A DNA stretch of 7,733 bases from Chloroflexota bacterium (GTDB taxonomy: Bacteria > Chloroflexota > Dehalococcoidia > Lucifugimonadales > UBA3495): contig JADFPM010000125.1 in the NCBI GenBank assembly GCA_022562335.1, forward strand, positions 1-7,733, written 5' to 3'. A program made the position numbers and the translations under genes. The notes beneath the pieces are model-generated. The model made no database searches. It saw only the letters and a list, made by a program, of their open reading frames with translations, and was not told where the DNA came from. Below are positions 1 to 4,787 of this stretch, in pieces; the first letter of the stretch is position 1, and the number at the start of each line of letters is the position of its first letter.

Positions 1-62
1 CAATCCGGGGGTTTCACTTCCAGGTTGGCCACTGCCTGGGACGCGTCGAGGTTGCTTAACAT
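1..62 (-). CDS. 5' end of an unidentified leftward gene (partial)
   Basis: Only the first 20 codons are inside the window; the gene leaves through the left edge. The start is well supported: ATG at 62-60 is preceded on the minus strand by GGAGG (71-67) with a 4-base gap, a near-consensus ribosome binding site. The peptide begins MLSNLDASQAVANLEVKPPD, which is too short to place in a family. The gene is divergent from the protease gene, and its upstream region carries a promoter candidate and several dyads, so regulated transcription is likely (inference). It could be a regulator that controls its own promoter, but nothing visible in the peptide supports that. Confidence 0.6.
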   Translation of the reverse strand, partial: MLSNLDASQAVANLEVKPPD

Positions 63-116
63 CGTGCCTCCGTTTGAAACTGCCAGCGATTGACGTTGCC
101 GAGGAAATCGAGAGCC

Positions 117-141
117 TTAGTATCATTTTTTGTGATACTAA
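117..141. promoter_or_regulatory. operator-like perfect inverted repeat, site 1
   Basis: TTAGTATCA (117-125) and TGATACTAA (133-141) are perfect 9-base inverted arms around a 7-base T-rich spacer. The core AGTATC-N9-GATACT recurs with the same spacing at 209-229. Recurrence of the same half-site and spacing in one intergenic region is typical of sites for a dimeric regulator. The site lies between the leftward promoter candidate and its gene. It could also form a hairpin in the leftward transcript, but neither orientation shows a GC stem followed by a T run, so a terminator is unlikely. Confidence 0.5.
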
Positions 142-151
142 TTGAGATGCG

Positions 152-170
152 ACATCAACAATATTGATGT
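152..170. promoter_or_regulatory. second type of dyad overlapping the leftward -10
   Basis: ACATCAA (152-158) and TTGATGT (164-170) form a perfect 7-base inverted repeat around the spacer CAATA. The half-site differs from the AGTATC sites nearby, so it may bind another protein, or be a chance dyad in AT-rich DNA. It overlaps the -10 hexamer of the leftward promoter candidate, a place where bound protein would block RNA polymerase (inference). Confidence 0.35.
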
Positions 171-189
171 ACGGCTAACCCATTGTCAA
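161..189 (-). promoter_or_regulatory. candidate sigma-70-type promoter for the leftward gene
   Basis: On the minus strand a perfect -35 hexamer TTGACA (189-184) is followed after 17 bases by CAATAT (166-161), a weaker -10 that matches three of six consensus bases. Transcription would start near 153, giving an untranslated leader of about 90 bases before the ATG at 62. The -10 lies inside the dyad at 152-170, and the dyad at 117-141 would sit just downstream of the start. Both positions would suit repression. The assignment rests on hexamer match and spacing only. Confidence 0.45.
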
Positions 190-191
190 GG

Positions 192-237
192 GATACTATA
201 TGATCCTAAGTATCGTGTTATTTGATAGTGCGATCAT
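192..237. promoter_or_regulatory. operator-like compound dyad, site 2
   Basis: AGTATC (209-214) and GATAGT (224-229) repeat the half-site and the 9-base spacing of the site at 117-141 with one base changed. They are flanked by a second inverted pair, ATGATC (200-205) and GATCAT (232-237), making a nested dyad of 38 bases. A further single GATACT half-site lies at 192-197. The centres of the two AGTATC sites are 90 bases apart. The site is upstream of the leftward -35 and could serve either divergent gene. I found no convincing rightward -35/-10 pair here. Confidence 0.4.
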
Positions 238-263
238 CTTTCCGAGACGCCGCATTGGCGGAG

Positions 264-297
264 CCGCTAGGGATGGTGCTACCATTCGTGCTAGCGG
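264..297. other. strong bulged stem-loop in the divergent intergenic region
   Basis: CCGCTAG (264-270) pairs perfectly with CTAGCGG (291-297). Inside it GGATGGT (271-277) pairs with ACCATTC (281-287) through one G-U pair, leaving a GCT triloop and a three-base bulge GTG at 288-290. The result is a near-continuous 14-pair stem. No T run follows on either strand, so a standard intrinsic terminator is unlikely. It lies about 70 bases before the first possible protease start, so it may be a leader RNA structure or a protein-binding dyad. No known riboswitch was recognised. Confidence 0.45.
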
Positions 298-367
298 AGA
301 CTAACCGGTCGAACTTGCGGGGGCCACCTGCCAGGAGCCAATTTTACGGCCATACCGGCAAACAGCG

Positions 368-2050
368 GTGATTTCCCACGACCGCTCAAGTTCACCCGGA
401 GGACCCAGACAACAGCTCCAAATCTCAAGCCCCACCGGTTCAGCCGACCGGGCAAAAACTAAGCGCAGGCGGCCGGGTGGAACCATCATTGACACCAGCC
501 CTGGTCCGTCGCCGCGGACATTTCCGCGGGGAATAACCAGCAACCATCAAATCAACCAATCCGATCAAACCGATCAAGCCCGGCAGGGAGTGACCGAACC
601 GATTACCCCTGATCCTGTGAAACCGTTAGCAGAGGCCTCCATCGGTAAGCTTTGTTTAGGTAAGCTTTGTTTGCTTGCCGTACTGTTTTTATTTGGGTCC
701 ATTGCATGGGCCTGTACTGGCGCCGCGCCAACCGCAATTCCCGGCCCGACCATTGATATCGAGGCTGCTGTTGCCGCAGCGGTCAAGGCGGCCATACCCA
801 CCCCTGACACCAGGCCGACCCCGGACATAGATGCCACCGTCGAGGCACGCCTGCAAGCGGCTATAGCAGCGATCCCCACGCCTATTCCGACGCCGACCCC
901 GCGCCCAACCATCACGCCCACGCTCAAACCTGCCCCTACTCCCATACCGTCAGATCCTTACCAGGTGATTCAGCATTCGGTGGTGAAGATCATTTTGAAG
1001 ACGGCTCGCGGCACCTCCCAGGGCAGCGGCGTGATCGTTGGAAACGGGCTGCACGTGATCACCAACGCCCATGTGATTGACGGAGCGGTAGGCGGCATCG
1101 AGGTATCGCTCCACCCCGAAAGTGGGCCGCCCCTGGTGACGGACGGGACCATCGTGTTCCAAGGTGAAAACATAGACCTGGCGCTGCTTAGAATCGGGGA
1201 TCCCATCGGCAGACCGTTGGAATGGTCTCGAACGCTACCCTATCTTGGTGACGGTCTGATCTTAGGAGGGTTCCCTGGGATCGGCGGAGACACATTGACC
1301 GCAACGAAGGGCACGGTCGCCGGGTTCCAATTTGATGGAGCCACGATCAAATTCGATGGCCAACTGGGCAGCGGAAGCAGCGGCGGGGCCGCGGTAAACC
1401 TGCAGGGAAAGATGGTGGGTATAGCGACCCGGTCATCGGGCGAAACCTCGGTGGGGAGCCTGGGGATCTTATTATCCGCACCCGTCGTGTCGGCCGCTGT
1501 GGCCAGGGTATTGTTGGAAGATTCTCAAACCTCGGGCGATGGCCTTGATCCAATGACCCCACTTTCAATCATCGGTGTCCCCGCGGCCGCCACGGTGCCC
1601 GACGGGTGGGACATTTGGGTGACCTTTGGTTATTTCGACATGAGGGCCCCCGGAACAACAACCGCTGATCCCACCAGCGATTACCGGGTTGTGGGCATCT
1701 TCATGACAGATCCGGGACGAGATGAGTCCCCCGAAGATATCTTGGAACGGCTGGTAACCGAGTCCAATGGTGGTTACGAGATTGTGCCAAACAGCCAGAT
1801 CGATCCTCCGGAAGGGTTTTCCACCTGTGTGCTGGTCTTTAACGACGACCCTTATGAGATATCAAATTTTGAGGCGCGCGGGACGGTCATTGGAACAAGT
1901 TGGATATCCGCCAACGGCCTGTACACCAGGTTCTGCGTCAGCCAAACCGCCGAAAGGACGATGATCGGGTTTGTCGAGTCTCCCAGCAGAGAGGTTTCCG
2001 CCGGCGACGGTAGTTGGCTGTCGCCGCCGAATATCATCCTGGATAAATAA
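368..2050 (+). CDS. exported HtrA-like (S1C-type) trypsin-fold serine protease
   Basis: A chymotrypsin-fold endopeptidase probably acting outside the cytoplasmic membrane. Residues are numbered from the GTG at 368. A hydrophobic segment at about 100-115 ends in AWAC (Cys116), a weak lipobox, so it is a signal peptide or lipoprotein anchor. Ala-rich and Thr-Pro-rich spacers fill 120-195. The protease domain starts near 197, with a triad of His235 (TNAHVI), Asp270 (NIDLALL) and Ser338 (GSSGGAAV), as in DegP/HtrA. No PDZ domain follows; residues about 395-560 form an unrecognised domain with two cysteines (STCVLVF, RFCVSQT) that could pair. The start is doubtful: GTG 368 has no ribosome binding site and gives a long polar N-terminus. 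In-frame GTG codons at 590 and 617 would place the hydrophobic segment 15-25 residues from the N-terminus, normal for a signal peptide. The stop is TAA. Confidence 0.82.
   Translation: MISHDRSSSPGGPRQQLQISSPTGSADRAKTKRRRPGGTIIDTSPGPSPRTFPRGITSNHQINQSDQTDQARQGVTEPITPDPVKPLAEASIGKLCLGKLCLLAVLFLFGSIAWACTGAAPTAIPGPTIDIEAAVAAAVKAAIPTPDTRPTPDIDATVEARLQAAIAAIPTPIPTPTPRPTITPTLKPAPTPIPSDPYQVIQHSVVKIILKTARGTSQGSGVIVGNGLHVITNAHVIDGAVGGIEVSLHPESGPPLVTDGTIVFQGENIDLALLRIGDPIGRPLEWSRTLPYLGDGLILGGFPGIGGDTLTATKGTVAGFQFDGATIKFDGQLGSGSSGGAAVNLQGKMVGIATRSSGETSVGSLGILLSAPVVSAAVARVLLEDSQTSGDGLDPMTPLSIIGVPAAATVPDGWDIWVTFGYFDMRAPGTTTADPTSDYRVVGIFMTDPGRDESPEDILERLVTESNGGYEIVPNSQIDPPEGFSTCVLVFNDDPYEISNFEARGTVIGTSWISANGLYTRFCVSQTAERTMIGFVESPSREVSAGDGSWLSPPNIILDK
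644..673 (+). repeat. 15-base tandem duplication in the signal-peptide region
   Basis: GGTAAGCTTTGTTTA (644-658) is followed at once by GGTAAGCTTTGTTTG (659-673), differing only in the last base. The length is a multiple of three, so the frame is kept and the protease precursor reads GKLCLGKLCL just before its hydrophobic core. The near identity suggests a recent slippage or duplication event. It lengthens the basic/hydrophobic junction of the export signal without breaking it. Confidence 0.8.
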
Positions 2051-2053
2051 CCG

Positions 2054-2064
2054 TTCACTGTGAA
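2054..2064. promoter_or_regulatory. short palindrome between protease and CoA-transferase genes
   Basis: TTCAC-T-GTGAA is a perfect 11-base palindrome immediately after the protease stop codon, in the 68-base gap before the CoA-transferase. It has no T run and is too short to be a convincing terminator. It may be a small operator or a chance match. No clear promoter was seen in this gap, so read-through from the protease gene is possible. Confidence 0.2.
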
Positions 2065-2118
2065 GCAATCTCCGTGTATGGTCGCAACACCAGAACACTG
2101 TCAATCTAGGAGCGAATC

Positions 2119-4473
2119 ATGACCACCAAAATATCCAACGAGACCCGTGCCACGGGAGCGCTGACCGACGTCAGGGTGGTGGATTTCGGCCACCACATAC
2201 CCGGCCCATTATTGGGAATGTTATTGGCCGACCAGGGCGCCGAGGTCATCAAGATCGAACGGCCCGAAGGCGACCCCGCCCGCAGCCAACCGGCATTCGC
2301 CACCTGGAACCGGGGGAAACGTTCGGTGGTGCTGGACCTCAAATCCGAAGATGGCCTGCAGGCGGCCCAGCAACTGGCCGCCACGGCCGACGTCGTGATT
2401 GAAAACTTCCGTCCCGGCGTGGCCGACCGGCTGGGCATCGGGTACGAGACCCTTTCCCAGCAGAACCCCCAGTTAGTCTATTGCTCCCTGCCCGGATTCG
2501 GCGAGGGGAACCCGCAGCGGGACCGGCAAGGCTGGGAAGGCATCGTCGCCGCCGCGACCGGGGTTTATTCGAAGATCGACGGACAGACGGAGCCGTTGTA
2601 TTTGCCCTTGCCGGTGGCCAGCACCTTTGCCGCCATCCTCGGGGCAGTCTCGGTGGCCATGGCCCTGGGGGCCAGGGACAAGACGGGCAAAGGCCAGCGC
2701 ATAGAGGTCCCTTTGTACGACGCCATGTTCTCCGCCATGGGACACCATCTGGTGAAACTTCACGAACAGGAGACTATGGACCTGTTCATGCTGCCTCGGA
2801 TGGTAATGGCCCGCCAGTACCAGTGCGCCGACGGCCGTTGGGTGCAAAACCACGGCATGTACGAAAGATTCATCGGCCAATTCCTTCGGGCGGCCGGCCG
2901 GAGCGAATGGCTTGAAGAATTGGTGTCGGCCTATGGCAAACCCCTGGACCCCGGCTACGGCCAGATGTGGCTGGAACGTTTTCAAGATGTCTTCAAAGAA
3001 AAGACGGCCAAAGAGTGGGAAGACGCCATCAACGCTGAGGGCGGCGCCTGCACCATCTGCAAGACCATCGATGAATGGATGGTCCACGAGCACGCCATTG
3101 CCGCCGATATGGTGGTGGAGGTCGATGACGCCAAGCTGGGAAAGATGAAGCAACCCGGCGTGCAGGTCAAGCTGCGCGGCACGCCCGGCGCGATCCAGGG
3201 AAGGGCCCCAACGTTAGGCGAGCACACCGCCGAAGTGCTGGCGGAGCTGAAGGCCGCCGACGTGAGAAAACCGTCGGCCCCGGCTTCGGCTTCGGCGAGT
3301 CTCACCTCGGTGCTGGACGGGATAAGGGTCTTGGACTTGGCCATCGTGCTGGCCGGCCCCACCTGCGGCCGCACCCTGGGCGAGTTTGGCGCCGACGTGA
3401 TAAAGATCGACGACCCTCGGCGTCCCTACGCCGCCGAAGGAAACATGGACGTCAACCGGGGCAAGCGCAGTATCCGCCTGGACCTGAAGAGCGAAGAGGG
3501 GAAGGACATTTTCTGGCGGTTGGTGGAAACGGCCGACGTGGTGGTGGAGAACAACCGCAAGGGCGCGATGGACCGGATGGGGTTGGGCTACCAGCAGGTG
3601 AGCCAGAAGAAACCGGACATCATATACGCTTCCCTCAACGCCTTTGGCTACGATGGACCCTGGAGCCAGCGGCCCGGATGGGAACAGTTGGCCCAGGCCA
3701 CCAGCGGCATCCAGGTACGCCGGGGCGGCCGCGACGGAGCTCCTAAGGTGTTGCCTTATCCCATGAGCGACTACGGCACCGGCCTGCTGGGAGCCTACGC
3801 CGTGGCCCTGGCCCTGCACGAGCGCAACCGCACCGGGAAGGGACAGTCGGTGGACAGCGGGCTGACCCTCACCGCCTGCCTGCTTCAATCGCCCTATTTC
3901 CTAGACTACCAGGGCTACCAACGCAACGAGCCCGAAGGTCTTGGCGCTAGGGGCGACTCGGCCCTGTCGCGGCTATACTGCGCCAACGACGCCTCCGGCA
4001 ACGGTTGGCTGTTCCTGCACTGTCCGCAAGAAGAGGACTGGCGCAACCTGACGAACCTGAGAGAGTTCTACGACCTGGCCAGCGACCCCCGGTTCGCCAC
4101 GGCCCAAGCAAGAGCGGACAACGACGAAGAACTGGTCCGGGAGCTTTCCAACATCTTCGGGGGCAAAGACAGGGGCGAGTGGGTAACCCTGCTCAACGCG
4201 GGGTCGGTCAGCGCCACGGCAAACCTGGCCATTCCCGACTTTCGGGACGACCCATACGTCCGTCAAGCGGGCCTCATCGTCACCCGGGACCATCCCGGCC
4301 AGGGCAAGGCCGACCACCTGGGTACCACCGCCAGGCTTTCGGGCACGCCCATGCGTTTGGGGCGTCCCACGCCGATGCTGGGCGCGGAAACCAACGAGAT
4401 ATTGCGGGAGATCGGCTTGTCACCTACGGAGATCGAGTCTTTGATAGCATCGGGGGTCGTCTCTCAAACCTAG
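2119..4473 (+). CDS. tandem two-lobe family III (CaiB/BaiF) CoA-transferase
   Basis: Predicted to move CoA between organic acids in the cytoplasm; the substrate cannot be read from sequence. The 784 residues are about twice the usual length of some 400 and contain two complete CaiB/BaiF lobes (about 14-375 and 398-780) joined by an Ala/Ser/Pro linker near 378-395. Each lobe shows the family marks: xVIKIE/D after the first strand (GAEVIKIE, GADVIKID), NRGKRS, ADVVxEN, and RxxTGKGQ (RDKTGKGQ, RNRTGKGQ). Counting back from TGKGQ, the catalytic Asp of formyl-CoA transferase (Asp169) corresponds to Ser168 in lobe one (VASTF) and to Asp551 in lobe two (MSDYGTG). Lobe two should therefore carry the chemistry and lobe one may be structural or altered. 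The start is clear: AGGAG (2108-2112) lies 6 bases before ATG. Lobe similarity suggests ancient duplication and fusion. Confidence 0.92.
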   Translation: MTTKISNETRATGALTDVRVVDFGHHIPGPLLGMLLADQGAEVIKIERPEGDPARSQPAFATWNRGKRSVVLDLKSEDGLQAAQQLAATADVVIENFRPGVADRLGIGYETLSQQNPQLVYCSLPGFGEGNPQRDRQGWEGIVAAATGVYSKIDGQTEPLYLPLPVASTFAAILGAVSVAMALGARDKTGKGQRIEVPLYDAMFSAMGHHLVKLHEQETMDLFMLPRMVMARQYQCADGRWVQNHGMYERFIGQFLRAAGRSEWLEELVSAYGKPLDPGYGQMWLERFQDVFKEKTAKEWEDAINAEGGACTICKTIDEWMVHEHAIAADMVVEVDDAKLGKMKQPGVQVKLRGTPGAIQGRAPTLGEHTAEVLAELKAADVRKPSAPASASASLTSVLDGIRVLDLAIVLAGPTCGRTLGEFGADVIKIDDPRRPYAAEGNMDVNRGKRSIRLDLKSEEGKDIFWRLVETADVVVENNRKGAMDRMGLGYQQVSQKKPDIIYASLNAFGYDGPWSQRPGWEQLAQATSGIQVRRGGRDGAPKVLPYPMSDYGTGLLGAYAVALALHERNRTGKGQSVDSGLTLTACLLQSPYFLDYQGYQRNEPEGLGARGDSALSRLYCANDASGNGWLFLHCPQEEDWRNLTNLREFYDLASDPRFATAQARADNDEELVRELSNIFGGKDRGEWVTLLNAGSVSATANLAIPDFRDDPYVRQAGLIVTRDHPGQGKADHLGTTARLSGTPMRLGRPTPMLGAETNEILREIGLSPTEIESLIASGVVSQT

Positions 4474-4566
4474 CAAACCTGGACAACCGACCCGGCCAGC
4501 ATGCCCAAAACCGTCCGGTCCCAGCGGTGGCGAGGCACCACTGTAAGTGTTAAACTCCGGAGACCG

Positions 4567-4582
4567 CCGGACGTTCGTCCGG
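4567..4582 (+). other. GC-rich hairpin in the cysS leader
   Basis: CCGGAC (4567-4572) and GTCCGG (4577-4582) pair perfectly around a GTTC loop, in the gap between the CoA-transferase stop and the duplicated leader of the next gene. There is no T run after it (GGCAGGCC follows), so it is not a standard terminator; a factor-dependent stop or a leader structure remains possible. I saw no T-box features in this gap, such as the conserved 14-base T-box sequence or a terminator/antiterminator pair. Confidence 0.35.
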
Positions 4583-4592
4583 GGCAGGCCGG

Positions 4593-4787
4593 ACCGTCCA
4601 CTTTCATCGAATGGAACCGGGAATGGAACCGGGGAAACCGGGAGGTTCACTGGAAAGGGATAGCAGGTTGGTCAAGATCTATAAAACCCTGACCAAGAGA
4701 ACCGTCCACTATCAACGATGGAAACCGGGGAGTCCACAGGAAGGGGGAACCAGGTTGCTCAGGCTCTATAACACCCTGACCAAGAAA
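4593..4787 (+). repeat. diverged tandem duplication of the cysS leader, ribosome binding site and start
   Basis: Copy A (4593-4700) and copy B (4701-4787) lie head to tail. Both begin ACCGTCCACT/ACCGTCCACTATC, pass through a GAATGGAACCGGG-like block, a purine-rich ribosome binding site (GGAAAGGGA in A, GGAAGGGGG in B), then CAGG-TTG and a coding start ending CCCTGACCAAGA. In A, the AATGGAACCGGG block is expanded by about 21 bases, including a 12-base tandem repeat. Across the 60 positions at 4641-4700 versus 4728-4787 I count about 47 matches. The offset at the TTG codons is 87 bases, exactly 29 codons, so copy A is in frame with copy B and could supply an alternative N-terminus. Confidence 0.8.

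Noticed and set aside
2473..3888. Long minus-strand open frames inside the CoA-transferase gene
   Set aside because: The sense frame shows strong CaiB/BaiF motifs throughout; the antisense translations are low-information shadows.
4474..4754. T-box or other tRNA-sensing leader before the CysRS gene
   Set aside because: No T-box consensus, no terminator/antiterminator pair and no T run were found; the leader is mostly the tandem duplication.
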